NCBI GenBank assembly: GCA_964036665.1
Contig: OZ038533.1
Coordinates: 1,846,001 to 1,910,000, forward strand
Length of the DNA: 64,000 nt
Reading direction: 5' to 3'
Source: Gordius sp. MW1
Taxonomy: Eukaryota > Nematomorpha > Gordioida > Gordea > Gordiidae
A program made the translations under genes and the position numbers. The notes beneath the pieces are model-generated. The model was not told the DNA's origin. It worked only from the letters and a program-made list of their open reading frames with translations, and did no database searches. Shown piece by piece: positions 1 through 11,775 of this stretch. Every line of letters begins with the position of its first letter. Position 1 is the stretch's first letter.

Positions 1-304
1 TAAGAATTAGTTTAGTCTGAGTAGTTAAATAATATATTTCATTTTTCTCTAAACTGAACTAGATGCCGTTCTTATATTTAGAATTCGAATTAGAAATTTT
101 TATCTTTTCAAAATTCTTAACTTAAACTATTAATAAGCAATATGAATGCACGCGCTAAACTTTTTTTTAAATCAAATATGTGATTCATCTATGAAGAAAG
201 TTTTAATCAAAAACGCGTACACGGTCTTTAAGTTTGCTATTTTAATTAATATGTCATCTTTCTCCTTCTTTATCAGTTATTTAGTCGCACCTTGACTAAT
301 CTTT

Positions 305-1500
305 TTTGTTTTCATACTTTGTCGACTTGCCATTTCCACGTGACAGGGACTTCCATGTCCAGTATTTTTTGATTAACGTCTTTCGTGTCCCTTCTTAGTA
401 TTTGCCCATACCACCTTAGCCGATTTTCGTTAATCATGTCTGCCATAGGTTGAATGCCCATTTTTGTCATGAGACAGTCACTCGTCATATAATCGAGCTT
501 AGTATACCCCATGCTCCAACGTATAATTCTCATCTCTGAGGCTTGTAATAGCTTTCCTTCAGTAGTATTTAATTCCTATGTCTCACTTCCATAGAGTAAC
601 ACCGGTTACGATGGATTTGTAAGCTTTGCTCTTTAACCATATTGGCATTTTCTTGTCGCACATTACACCGGATATACTTTGCCATTTAAGCCAAACTTTT
701 TGAATCAAGACATTGACTTCTGTTGCGCAACCTCCTTCTTGATGTAGCATCGAGCCAAGGTATGTAAACCTATCTACTTTTGTGTACTTTAGATGGTCAT
801 CCAAGGATGGGCTGCCTGTAAGGTTCATTTCCATGTATACTGTTTTTCTATCGTTGATCTTTACCCATATCCAGCGCTTTGACCACTTTTTGGCTTCTTC
901 AAATACTTTCTTCTTTGTTTCCTCGCATAGTACTATATCATCGGCATATAGCATACACCATGGCGATGGCTTTTGAATGTCTCTCGTTATCGTGTCTATA
1001 ATTATATTAAATAAAAAGGGACTTAAAGCAGATTCTTGATGATATCCAATTTTAACCCGAAAAGGGTTAGAGTCTCCAACTGTCGTCCTAACACAAAAGT
1101 TTGGGCCTCATAATGTTTTTCATAAGCCGTATTTGTTTTCTTAGGCACCACCATCTTAAATCGCGAGGGACCGTGTCATAAGCTTTCTCCAAGTCAATAA
1201 AGACCATATATATGCCTCTTCTCTTTTCACTATAACTATCCATCATTTGTCTTAGTGCGAAGATTGGGTCGATTGTAGATTTGCGGCCACAAATCCTAAT
1301 TATTACCACCGTTTTTTAGCCTTGTTATTAAGAATCTTATCATAAGCTTCAAGGAGTTGCAAGTTAGCTCGAAACCTCTGTAATTGCCACAGTCCTGTGG
1401 GTCTTTGCCTTAATAAGGGTATAATAATGCTTAATCTCTATTGATTAGAAATTCGCTCTTCTACCAATAATTTGTTAGGAGGTTCGTCATGATGGTGACT
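305..1500 (-). pseudogene. RTE-like LINE reverse transcriptase remnant
   Basis: Read on the minus strand this is the reverse transcriptase and C-terminal part of a non-LTR retrotransposon, broken by several frameshifts and stops. In order from about 1400 down: a 'DCGNYRGF' block, an 'FALRQMMDSY' block, 'FIDLEKAYDTVP' (catalytic Asp motif), then 'YADDIVL' near 950 and 'FTYLGSMLHQEGG', ending in 'RLRWYGQILRR' near 420. This order and these motifs are typical of RTE-clade elements. The endonuclease half is not seen, so this is a 5'-truncated and decayed copy. The source of the clade call is motif resemblance only. Confidence 0.85.
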
Positions 1501-1558
1501 CCTTCTTCACCACATCCGAGAAATGCTTACATAGGTATTATTGTTCCCCCCTTTAGAG

Positions 1559-1992
1559 CAGGGGTTTGAACCCGCCCAAAATAAAATCGGGTTCGTGTTC
1601 CGGTTTGGCATAAATTTTGAAATCGGGTTTGGGTTTAAGGAATTGGGTTCGGGTTTGGATACAGGTTCGGGTCCAAGAAATTATATTATATCAACTATAT
1701 ATATAATACTTACAAATAATTCTTGAGATAATTAGTATCGATGAATGAAAAATACCGGAAACATAAAAATATTGAAATTACAATCGTATGGTTTTCGTTA
1801 CATTGTCATGATAGAGAAAACTGAGATATTCAATTCACAATATATTTTTGAATTAAAAACCCGAACCTGAACCCTTTTTGTATTCATCGGGTTCGTGTTT
1901 TAAGGGTATTTTTAAAAATGGGTTCGGGTTTGGGTTCTGTGAAACATCGGGTTTTACCCGGTTTGGGTTCAGGGGTTCGGGACAAACCTCTG
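1559..1992. mobile_element. hAT-type MITE with GGGTTCGGG-rich interior
   Basis: The element is bounded by a perfect 8-bp duplication, CTTTAGAG at 1551-1558 and 1993-2000. It has imperfect terminal inverted repeats (CAGGGGTTTG at the left; the right end reads CAGAGGTTTG on the other strand). Length 434 bp, with no coding capacity. Both ends carry many GGGTTCGGGTTT-like motifs, inverted relative to each other in part. An 8-bp duplication with CAG-type ends is the hallmark of hAT transposons. Confidence 0.85.
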
Positions 1993-2000
1993 CTTTAGAG

Positions 2001-4275
2001 ATGATTTCCATCATATATTTAAGGTATTTTAAATACTCTTTTGTGATTTTGAATGTATTTTTCAAGGATAGCATCTTGATTCATTTTTCTTTTTATGAAT
2101 ACCCTCCTGATCTCATAGTTCCTTCTTTGTTGACGTCATGCGTTGTCCCGCTTGTTTTGCATCTATAAGTTGTTGGATACCCATACCTGTTGCTTGGGTT
2201 CGAAGTGTGTTTCCTGTGTCCACTATTGAACTTTGATTTTATTTACCAATTGTCTCATAAACCTACGATAGATAACATGGTTTAACAAAAAAAATCAACC
2301 TGCTAAGTTTTTGCAGATTCTGGTAGAGTTTTCCACGAGAATCACAAATTTCCCACAAGCTAAGTTTTAAAATTATTTCCTATCAGAGTCGCTAAAAACA
2401 GTGACTTTGGCGTTTTTAAATGTCATTAACTTAAAAATTGATTGATAAATTTTGGTATAATAAATTTAATCCATAAACAAAGGGGAAAGGAATCAATAGA
2501 AATTTTTTTACCCTGGCTCTATTAATTTTTAAATATGTATAAAAAATTAACTTATCCCCAAACTCTTTATATTGAAAATCGCCCCAGACTTAAGGTCCTC
2601 CTCCCTTCTTTTTTAAAGCTATAGAATAAGTGCTCTTTGATATTTATGTACGATTACAGCAACTACTACTACTATTACCACTACTAAGGGGCGTAGGCAG
2701 GATTGCCTAATAAGGAGATTTTCAAATTTTTTGTTATAAATAATAACATTAAAACAAAATTTAATTAAGATTATGTACAAAAGTACCTGAGGCAGAACTA
2801 CCCAATTTAGGGAAGGGGGGGGGGCGGGGGAAAGGTTCATTTTATTACAAAAACTTTTGATTAAAACAAAAATTAATTAAAACTATATAAATTTAATATC
2901 TACGATGGGTTTTTGGTGAAAAATATATTAATAATATATTCTAGGATTTGCAAAGAGCTCCTTCCAATTTTTGTGTTTGTGCTAATAGGGCCATTGTTTG
3001 AACCAAACACATGCACAGGCCTTTTGGGCTTAATTTGCCCAACATCACTAAAAATTGTGCCATCCCGGAACCTTTAAAATGAAATTATAAGCCTAATTTG
3101 TTCGCTAACATTTGGAAAGCACAGGCCCAACCTACACCCTTCCCGAATTTCTATAGAAAATGATTGTCACCCCGGTGACCGATCTTCTCACAAATATTTT
3201 TTTTAGTAGTCCAACTTGTTTTAGTCACATAATAAGCCTATTTTCAATCAAAATTATTTTAATCGAATCTGCTGATTATGACAATTGTCCCCAGTGTGAC
3301 CGCAAAGCTTCACAAAAATATTTTTTTAAATTCACTGCCTGCACCTGATTTTCTCAAGGGGGAAAGCTACCAAATTTTTTTTACATTTATTTGTAATTAA
3401 AAATAAAAATTAAGCAACCAAAATGTCGTGCCCGCTGCTGGGTCCACTCGGCCAAGTGGCCGGCCAGGCAACCGTCGCAAATTAAGATTTTCAAGTAGGC
3501 CTGAGCGGGCATCATAATAATGAGATTTTTTATAACTATTTTTGTCACCTTTTCATTTATATAAATTCTACAATTAAATCAAAAATTTTCGAAATAGACA
3601 AAATTAATGCTTGAGATTAAAATCGCCATTTTGGGCCCGGCAGTTCGTACAGCGTTAGTGAAATGGGCAATTAAAGGGTTTGGGTTGGCCTTGGCGGGAA
3701 ATTTAGTCATCAAAATGTGATGGTTTTTAGCAGAAAACTTTAGACAAATATGATAAAGGTATTAATTCTGTCTAGAATGAGGAACATTATAATAAATAGT
3801 CATTTGATCTTTCATTTGCCCAGCGATTGTCATTTGTAGATTTCACCTAAAGTAAAAGAATTACCTTTGATTCGTGATTGCCCTTTTATTCCATCGATGT
3901 CTAGGCATCTTTAAATAAGCTTCTAATCTCTTGAGATGGAAAAAATACGATCATTGACGCATGTGTTGTTAAAAAGACAAAAAATGTGGTTAACGCGTTT
4001 TGCCAGATATTTAATTAAAAATAAATATAAATTTTTTAAGAGTCATTTATCTGACTATATATTTTAACTCATTTAATATTTTATTTACATCAATTTTTTT
4101 TAATTTTTGCTAAGGAGAGGGGGGGGGGGCATTGGCTACGCCACTTATCTACATCAGTTTTTATTAAATAAAAACTATAGGTGAGACGGTTTCGTCTATA
4201 TCTTTAAATAAATACAGGGTATCATCTAGAGATTATTAGTCAGTAGATTAAAAATTATATATATATATATATATA
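2001..4275. other. Intergenic DNA with repeat debris
   Basis: No gene is recognisable. The stretch holds a GGCGTAGGCAG-type MITE end near 2690 with a G-run near 2813-2825, a GC-rich CGGCC segment at about 3430-3480, a GGCCCGGCAG segment near 3635-3655, and another MITE end (GGCTACGCC) near 4133. A TA repeat at about 4258-4275 runs into the pentanucleotide array. Confidence 0.5.
3160..3335. repeat. Paired TGACAATTGTC / GTGTGACCGC repeat
   Basis: Two related ~55-bp motifs stand about 120 bp apart, each with a partly palindromic GACAATTGTC-like core, a GTGTGACCGC-like stretch, and a CACAAATATTTTTTT tail. The second copy (about 3277-3330) is the better one. A similar pair occurs in the opposite orientation at 11222-11330. 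They look like pieces of a dispersed repeat family. Confidence 0.6.
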
Positions 4276-4530
4276 GGATAGGATGGGATAGGATAGGATA
4301 GGATAAGATAGGATAGGATAGGATAGGATAGGATAGGATAGGATAGGATAGGATGGGATAGGATAGGATAGGATAGGATAGGATAGGATAGGATAGGATA
4401 GGATAGGATAGGATAGGATAGGATAGGATAGGATAAGATAGGATAGGATAGGATAGGATAGGATAGGATAGGATAGGATAGGATAGGATAGGATAGGATA
4501 GGATAGGATAGGATAGGATAGGATAGGATA
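4276..4530. repeat. (GGATA)n microsatellite, 51 units
   Basis: An uninterrupted array of 255 bp reads GGATA on the plus strand (TATCC on the minus strand). Only a few units differ, such as GGATG and AGATA. It follows a TA dinucleotide run. Its minus-strand reading frame gives an endless YPILS repeat, which is a by-product of the array and not a gene. Confidence 0.97.
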
Positions 4531-5552
4531 TGATAGATAACCACGAATAATATTTATTTTGATAATTATGCTTACTTAGGTTGGATATGCATATGTTTTG
4601 TCTGTATATACTCTAGTAACAACCAAATAAAGCATAATATTTATAACAATTGAGATATATAAGAAATTAATTTAATTACTACATTAAACATAATCGCTTA
4701 GTTAGCCCTTTCCTGGGGCGGTCTTGTGTTTACACGGGACATAAATGTCCAACCAAGTTTTTTTTCATAGCAATGTTCAGAATCATATTCGGAAATTTTA
4801 CAATGCATTTTGTCAAAAATTAAATGTATATATATTCTGTTCCAGGATTTATTAAGTGTCTTAAAGCCTTTTATGCAACTAAACTATAATATTGTAACCC
4901 ATTTTATTTAGTTATTAATCAAAAAAATTTTCAATTTTTTTGCCGGGGGGTGGGGCAAGAGGGCGCGCCTGAGATGATGCATAATAATTGATTATAATTT
5001 ACGATAGATTAGATGATACTATTCATCATGACATCACAATGTGTAATACGCTGGAAAAAACTAGCCAGCCGTTCTTAACAACACAAGCTACCAGATCCAA
5101 TAGTTTGATTATGTGTATTTTTTTATACCGCGCTTTTCTAAACTCCTTAAAATGATGTCAGCTGGTATTCTATTCACCTATTTCGATTATTTTACCACTG
5201 CCAGCTCCGAAATCCAAACTCCCTCTCTCCCTTAACTTTTCACCAGGGCTGACGAATCAGCATTGAAAAGATAGTATTTCCGGACTCCGGTAAAGACTGT
5301 AGAAAATATCGATGGTAACTTGCATAACTGACCACCAGCTTAGGTGATAAACAATCATAGAAAGAAGAAGCTGAATGGGAACTACTGCTTCAGCAGAGTA
5401 ATGCGTTTTTACCGTTTTCTTAAATATTTTAGCCAATACTAAATTTAAAAGTAACCTTATTTAATATATCAGTACAAACACTGTGATGCTTGTCTTAACT
5501 TTGATTGTTATAAATAATATGTGTTTAGTCTATATTTATGTATGACGTAAGA

Positions 5553-5729
5553 CATGGGCTTAGGCAGGGGGGGGGGGGCGGCCGCCTCCCTTCCCCCCCC
5601 CCCCTAAATGAAAAAAAAATTTCAATGCAAAAACCCTTAAAAGTTAAAAAAATTTATGTTTTGCCCCTCCCTAATTGAACTCTTGAACGTTTTGCCCCCC
5701 CCCTAATCCAAAACCTGGCTACGCCCTTG
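5553..5729. mobile_element. CATGGGC-family MITE in the left foldback arm
   Basis: A 177-bp element with inverted ends (CATGGGCTTAGGCAG... and ...CTGGCTACGCCCTTG) is flanked by the 8-bp duplication ACGTAAGA (5545-5552 and 5730-5737). The facing right foldback arm, near 9520, shows the empty site, so the insertion came after the arms formed. Long G and C tracts lie just inside the ends. Confidence 0.85.
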
Positions 5730-6494
5730 ACGTAAGATGTGATTGTTAATTTAAATTTAATTTGATTGTGAAAATTTATAAGCAATGTTTTGTAAGATGA
5801 GATGCCTAAATATTTTCTTACATGATCTATGAAATATAAAAGCTCTAAATTAACAAAATCCAAAATTCCTATCGATGATAATAAAAATGTGGTTTTACTA
5901 CATTATATAAAAACTCATGATGATCTGGAACAATAAGAGCAAGAGTGGATTGCATTTTAAGATTAAAGATTTAATCACAACTGCTTTAAATAATTGATTA
6001 CTTTGTTTGCATTAGATTCATATAGTGCCTTCAAGATCTCTACCCCTATATACCAAGTTAAAAGGAGTGTCGCATGCTGCTTAAATCAATATCTTCATCT
6101 CCATACTATAAGTACAATTATTATTCAAAATTGAAAAGCTGATTATTAATTAAGCTGCAATACGGCCTCTCTCAGATGATGGGCATAACAGCTTACTCAA
6201 CCACAAAAGTAACCGCGATGGGGACAACGCTTTCTAAAATAGTAAGACTATCAGCTCCCGTGCCTCGGCAAACGGTAGAATGAGCCTTAGCAAATATCAA
6301 GCTTTATGCAAAAGGCTTGAGAGACCTAGTAACAACCCCTAGGTCCGAATCCCTAAATTATACAAACACGAGGTAAATATCGCATTGCACGTGGCCATGA
6401 TAGTTGGTTTTTCTACTTAACGTTCATCCCTCAACAATGTATTTCATGGGCTACACATGGAAAAAAAGTCTCAACCAAACGTTTCTCTAAGGGA

Positions 6495-7090
6495 GCCTGG
6501 TTGTCCCCCTTCGTTTTTCAAACAGTGGTGTGCCTAGAAGACGACTGTGGTCATCAGGACCATGTACGTCTTTCTTGATTACTTGCTTTTACAGCGATGA
6601 CTATAAAGACCTATAATCGGACCCGGACGATATAACCATGATGTGGAGGCCTCTTTCTCCCCCTTTGTTTCTTAAACAGTCGTGTGCGACTTAGCAAAGA
6701 AGGTGATCACCGGGTCCACGTACGTCTTTCTTGATGACTTGCTTTTACAGCGATGACTACAAAGACGTACAATCGGACACGAGTGACCTAACCATGATGT
6801 GGAGGCCTCTTTCTCCCCCTTTGTTCAAACAGTCGTGTGCGACTTAGCAAAGAAGGTGTTCACCGGGTCCACGAACGTCTTTCTTGATGACTTGCTTTTA
6901 CAGCGATGACTACAAAGACGTACAATCAGACACGGGTGACCTAACCATGATGTGGAGGCCTCTTTCTCCCCCTTTGTTTTTCAAACAGTCGTGTGCGACT
7001 TAACAAAGAAGGTGATCACCGGGTCCACGTACGTCTTTCTTGATGACTTGCTTTTACAGCGGTGACTACAAAGACCTACAATCGGACTCG
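6495..7090. repeat. Tandem ~150-bp units, left foldback arm
   Basis: About four units, each with CTTTCTCCCCCTTTG, then AAACAGTCGTGTGCGACTTA, then GTACGTCTTTCTTGATGACT, then CAGCGATGACTACAAAGACG. Successive CTTTCTCC blocks begin near 6652, 6807 and 6962, giving a period of about 155 bp. The first unit is the most diverged. No reading frame runs through the array. Confidence 0.85.
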
Positions 7091-8164
7091 TAAGACCTAA
7101 CCCACTATGTCGAGAACTGCAACGTCAAAAAAAACGCAACCCTGCCCAGCGTACCGACTCTTTTTGGTGACCAAAATATTGTTTCCCAGCTTTTTAAGTC
7201 CATCGTTCAATTTATTAGGAACAGTGTAGTATAATTTTCTCACGTGATATTGCAGACAACATTGTGCCACAACGTTTCCTAAGCTATACATCTTAGAGAT
7301 ATGCAAAACCATATCTCCGAATCACATTCCCTCCGTCGGGATCTACTCTCACGATGTGTAACCGTTGCCGCAATTTCATAGAATCCTATCCGACTGGTCC
7401 AAACAATCCACATCAAACACCCGCAGCGGTTAACTCGACGTAAGCACGGCTTTTTAAGGCTTAATATCATATGTGCCCTCTCACCCTGTACGTAGCCTTT
7501 AATGAGCACCGATGGACGTGGCTCGCATCGAAGCTTATGGGATCATTTAATTCCTCTAAACCGTAGAATAACGTCCAAAGGTTTGTCTGTAGTGTATATG
7601 GTAAGTAAATTTTCAGGAATAAAAAGGGCGGACCACATCCGATGCAAGGTGTCCTTGTCACGAAGCCAGTATTTTCCAGTACGCTGGCAATATTTTTGAC
7701 GTTATTCTACGGTTTTGAAAAATAAAATGATCCCCAAGTTTTGATGCGAGCCACGTCCATCCGGTCTCATATTCTTAAAGGCGACCTACAGAGTGAGGGG
7801 GCACATAGGAGATAAAGCCTTAGATAGGCGTACTTACTTACACTTAGCCCCTACGGGTGTTTGGTGCGGATTGTTTGGATCCTTCGGATACGATTTTATG
7901 AAATTGCAACAACGGTTCCACTTTGTTAGAGTAGATCCCGACTGAGAGTAATTCGGATATGATTTTTCGTATCTCTAAGCTGTGTAGCGTAGGAAACGTT
8001 AGGGCACAATGATGTCCGCAATAACACGTGAGAATATAATTCCACACTGTCCCTAATCGAGCGTTGGACGTAAAAATATGGAAAAACAAGTCACCAAAGA
8101 GAGTCGGAAAGTTTTGACGCTGGTCAGGGTTGCCTTTTCCTTGACGTTGCAGGTCCTGAATTGT

Positions 8165-8790
8165 GGTTAGATCCTCTGTGTCCGATTGTTAATCAATGTA
8201 GTCATCGCTGTAATAGCAATTCATCAAGAAAGACGTATGTAGACCTGGTGATTGCCTTCTTTGCTAGGTCACACCTGTTGAGAAATAAAGGGGGAGAAAG
8301 AGGCTTCCACATCATCGTTAAGTCATTTGTTCCCCATTGTATGTCTTTGTAGTCATTGCCGTAAAAATCATCAAGAAAGACGCACTTGGACCTGGTGATC
8401 ACCTTCTTTGCTAAGTTGCATCCGACTGTTTGAGAAACGAAGGGGAAGAAAGAGGCTCCCTTAGACATCATGGTTAGGTCATCCGGGTTTGATTGTATGT
8501 CTTTGTAGTCATCGCTGTAAAAGCAAGCCATCTAGAAAGACGTGCGCGGGCTTGGTGATCACCTTCTTTGCTAAGTCGCACACAACTTTTTGAGAAACGA
8601 AGGGGGAGAAAGAGGCTTTCTTAGAAAATTGTTTATGTCATCCGGGTCCGATATGTCTTGGGTGTTATCGTTGTAAAAGCAAGTCATCAAGAAAGAAGTA
8701 CATGGACCTGGTGATCAGACTCGTTTTCTAGATCACACACGACTGTTTGAGAAACGAAGGGGTGAAGGAAAGGCTCATTAGGGATAACGT
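8165..8790. repeat. Tandem ~150-bp units, right foldback arm
   Basis: The inverted counterpart of the 6495-7090 array. GAGAAACGAAGGGGGAGAAA-type blocks recur near 8280, 8430, 8592 and 8748, each followed by a GTCATCGCTGTAAAAGCAAG-type block. The two arrays face each other across the centre of the element and carry different substitutions in corresponding units. Confidence 0.85.
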
Positions 8791-10028
8791 TGTAATGGTT
8801 GAGAAGCCCTTAACTATTTTTTAAATGAACGTTAAGGAGAAAAACCAACTATCATGGTTATGTGTAATTCTTTTTTTACCTCGTGTTTTTATATTTTGGG
8901 GATTCGGGTGTAGGGGTTGTTACGAGGTCTCTCAAGCCTTTAACATAAAACTTGATATCTGGTAAGGCTCATTTTACCGCGCGCGGAGGCACGGAAGCTG
9001 GTAGTCTTTGCACCTTAGAAAGCGTTGTCCCCATCGCCATTACTTTTCTATTTATTAAGCTCTTATACTCACCATCTGAGAGAGGCAGTATTGCAGCTTA
9101 ATTAATAATCAGCTTAAAAATTTTGAAAAGTAATTATACTTATAGTGTGGAGATGAAGATATAGATTAAGGCAGCATGCGACACTCCTTTTAACTTTTTA
9201 TGTAGGGGTAGTGATTTTGAAGGCACGAGATGAATCCAATGCAAACAAAATAATCAATTATTTAAAGCAGCCGTGATATAATCCTCTTGAAATGCAATCC
9301 ACTCTTGCTTTTCATGTTCCAGATCTTCATCCTGGATTTTTATATAATGGAGTAACCCACATTTTTATTATCACCCGTAGGAATTTCATTGGTAATTTAT
9401 AGCTTTTATATTTCATGAATTTTGTAAAAATGTTTAAGCATCTCATCTTACAAAACATTGCTTATAAATTTTAATAATCAAATATGATGCAATAAATTAA
9501 AATTAACAATCACATCCTACGTCATAGATATACACTAAACATATATTATTTATAACAATCAAAGTCAAAACAAGCATCACAGTGTTTGTACTGATATGGT
9601 AAACAAGGTTACTTTTAAGAATAAATAATTTAGTGTTGTCTAAAATATTAAGAAAACGGTAAAAATGCACTACACTAGAGCAGTGGTTCCCATTTAACTT
9701 CTCCTTCCTATGACTGTTTAACTTAAGATGGTGGTCAGTCTTGCAAGTTAGCGTCGATCGTATTGTAGTATACTTTAGAAGTCTTTATAGGAGTTCGGAA
9801 ATACTATCTGTTCAATGCTGATTCGTCAGCCCTGGTGAAATTAAGGGCGGGAGGGAGTTTGGATTTGAGAGCCGGGAGTTGACTAAAAAAATCGAAATAG
9901 GTAAACAGAATACTAATTTAGGCTATCTAAAGGAGTTAAGACATGCGTGGCATATACGGGCATCCAAATAGACAGTTATGAAAAAAATATGAGTTCCCGA
10001 AGTGGTAGGATATATGTAAAACATTAAG

Positions 10029-11040
10029 ATGTCGCGAAGTAAGGTAAAAAGGTGTGAAAAGGGGAGTTTTATTTATGTTAATAAATTTAGAGAGGATTAC
10101 CTTTTACCTATCACATCCCTCGTATACACCAACTACATCATTTTAAGTTACGGATGTCCTTCGATTTTGAAATATGGAGAATTCTTCCTTGAATCCGCAG
10201 AAGGAATTTAACAAGGTGACCCCCTAGGCCCCCCTTTATTCTGCTTGGCTATAAATCACCTAATTAACGAAATTAACAAACATTGTAAACTCACCCTTAA
10301 TGTCTGGTATCTAGATGACGCCACTCTTGTTGGCACCCCTGACAACCTAGTCCAAGCACTAGATGTAATACATGCTTCTTCCCCACTTTAAACTTATGTT
10401 TAAACGCCTCTAAAAGTGAAATATATTCTGACTTGGATAATATTCACCCAAAGTTTTTTGACTTTGCCAAAATTAATAAAGACAATATGTATGTTTTAGG
10501 CGCACCTATCGGGGGCCCTGAGTGCCTCAAAAACTTTTTAGACAAAAACCTTTCTTGTTTAAAAACCAAATTAGACATTTTTGAATCTATGCCCTTAGCA
10601 AAATTTTATTCTGCTTCCGCTCCACGCAAGCTTTTTTATTTAAAGATGTCTTACACAATTATGAACACTTTTTTAAGTCGGCGGTCTAGGTATTCGCTCC
10701 CCAACCGCGATTTCCTTAGCCGCCTTTATTTCCTCCTCCCTTTCTTTTAAACAATCTATTAACGACCTTGTCCCTTTCTCGCTCAACCCCTCTATCAATC
10801 AAGCCTTATCTCTATGGAATGAGAATGTCAATTTAGGAGTTGAGTTGACATTCCACAATCATATGCCCAAAAAGATTTGGATGCAGGTTTGTTGTCGCTG
10901 TCCGTTGCTTACCTTCTCTCGACATTCGACGCCAAACTGCATTGCAATCTTAGGTCATTGGCTTTTGACCAATCCGGTCATGAATGGCTTGTAGTAAGTT
11001 TTCGGGAATGTTTTTAGAGAATCCTACCCTGTCCTTCAAC
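10029..11040 (+). pseudogene. Non-LTR reverse transcriptase remnant
   Basis: A decayed reverse transcriptase palm domain in several frames. Near 10200 is 'GIQQGDPLGPPLF', then 'VWYLDDATLVG' near 10300 (the YLDD active site), then an open segment at 10433-10750 reading 'MYVLGAPIGG' and 'KNFLDKNLSCLK'. A tail near 10750-10870 ('SINQALSLWNE') continues it. Stops and frameshifts separate these pieces. It lies in the right arm of the foldback element and has no counterpart in the left arm, so it is a later insertion or capture. The clade is not the same as the RTE-like remnants elsewhere in the window. Confidence 0.75.
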
Positions 11041-11221
11041 ATAGCCCTCCGCTTGGCTGTAGTAATATAAAAATAAATGTATTATGACGTAACTAAGTGG
11101 AAACTTTTCACCTTGTGACGTTATAATGAATAGTATCATAATAAATCTCTCCTAATTTCTAATCTTTTATTATGCATCATCTATGCAGGGAGTGAATCAA
11201 TATTTTATTTTTAAAAAATAT

Positions 11222-11330
11222 TTTTGTGTAGTGCGGTCACACTGGTGACAATTGTCGTAATCAACATAAAAAAATATTTGTGTGAAGTTTGCGGTCACAG
11301 TGGTTACAAGTGTCATGATCAACATTTATA
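11222..11330. repeat. Paired GCGGTCACA / TGACAATTGTC repeat, inverted copy
   Basis: Two ~55-bp motifs in tandem (about 11222-11270 and 11280-11325), each reading ATATTTTTGTG, then GCGGTCACA, TGGTGACAA and TGTC. They are the reverse complement of the motifs at 3160-3335. The pair lies just outside the right end of the foldback element. Confidence 0.6.
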
Positions 11331-11775
11331 TTAAAATTAAAGTAGTAAGAACTGTCTTTTAACCTTTAAAAATGTATCCGCTAACGCACCACACACCTAA
11401 AGAAAATTCATAGAAAAAACTGATACAACCCTTGGGACGTATACAATGCTGGGCACCAAATAAGGACTGGAGAATCCACGAAATTCTTCTCGATGCCCCA
11501 AATGTTAGGTAAATACAAAAATTATCCGAAAAATTGAGGCCTTCCTTATGAATGCAACCGATTTGCTGAGGTAGGTATACCATAATCCCTCTAACCTGTG
11601 CAGGACCTTTAATTAATATGCTTAGTTATATAACAAACGGGTCTTATAGTGTATATGTCATATTGTAACTATTCACTAGTCGAACAAAAAATTAGGGAGA
11701 TAAATAAAATAAGCGATTATTTTGATTTTAATATATGTTTATTAACATATTTAAATATAATAAAATACTTTATTA

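Larger units (their letters stand above)
4974..11168. mobile_element. Large foldback-type inverted-repeat element
   Basis: A long inverted repeat has a 122-nt unpaired centre (7576-7697). The left arm ends in CCGTAGAATAACGTC at 7561-7575 and its mirror GACGTTATTCTACGG is at 7698-7712. Mirror pairs continue outward: ATGATAGTTGGTTTTTC near 6397 with its complement near 8845; CATCACAGTG-type blocks near 5480 and 9570; and GATGATGCATAATAA at 4974 with its complement ending near 11168. Each arm holds about four ~150-bp tandem units. The right arm also holds a LINE fragment that the left lacks. No transposase is seen. Long inverted repeats containing tandem subrepeats around a short centre are characteristic of foldback (FB/Galileo-like) elements, but no target duplication was found. 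Confidence 0.75.

Noticed and set aside
4248-4544. Open frame of YPILS repeats on the minus strand
   Set aside because: It is only the translation of the GGATA microsatellite; five-base units leave all frames open.
7097-8531. Short open frames in the centre of the foldback element, as a transposase candidate
   Set aside because: None exceeds about 110 codons, none has a recognisable catalytic motif, and several only translate the tandem units.
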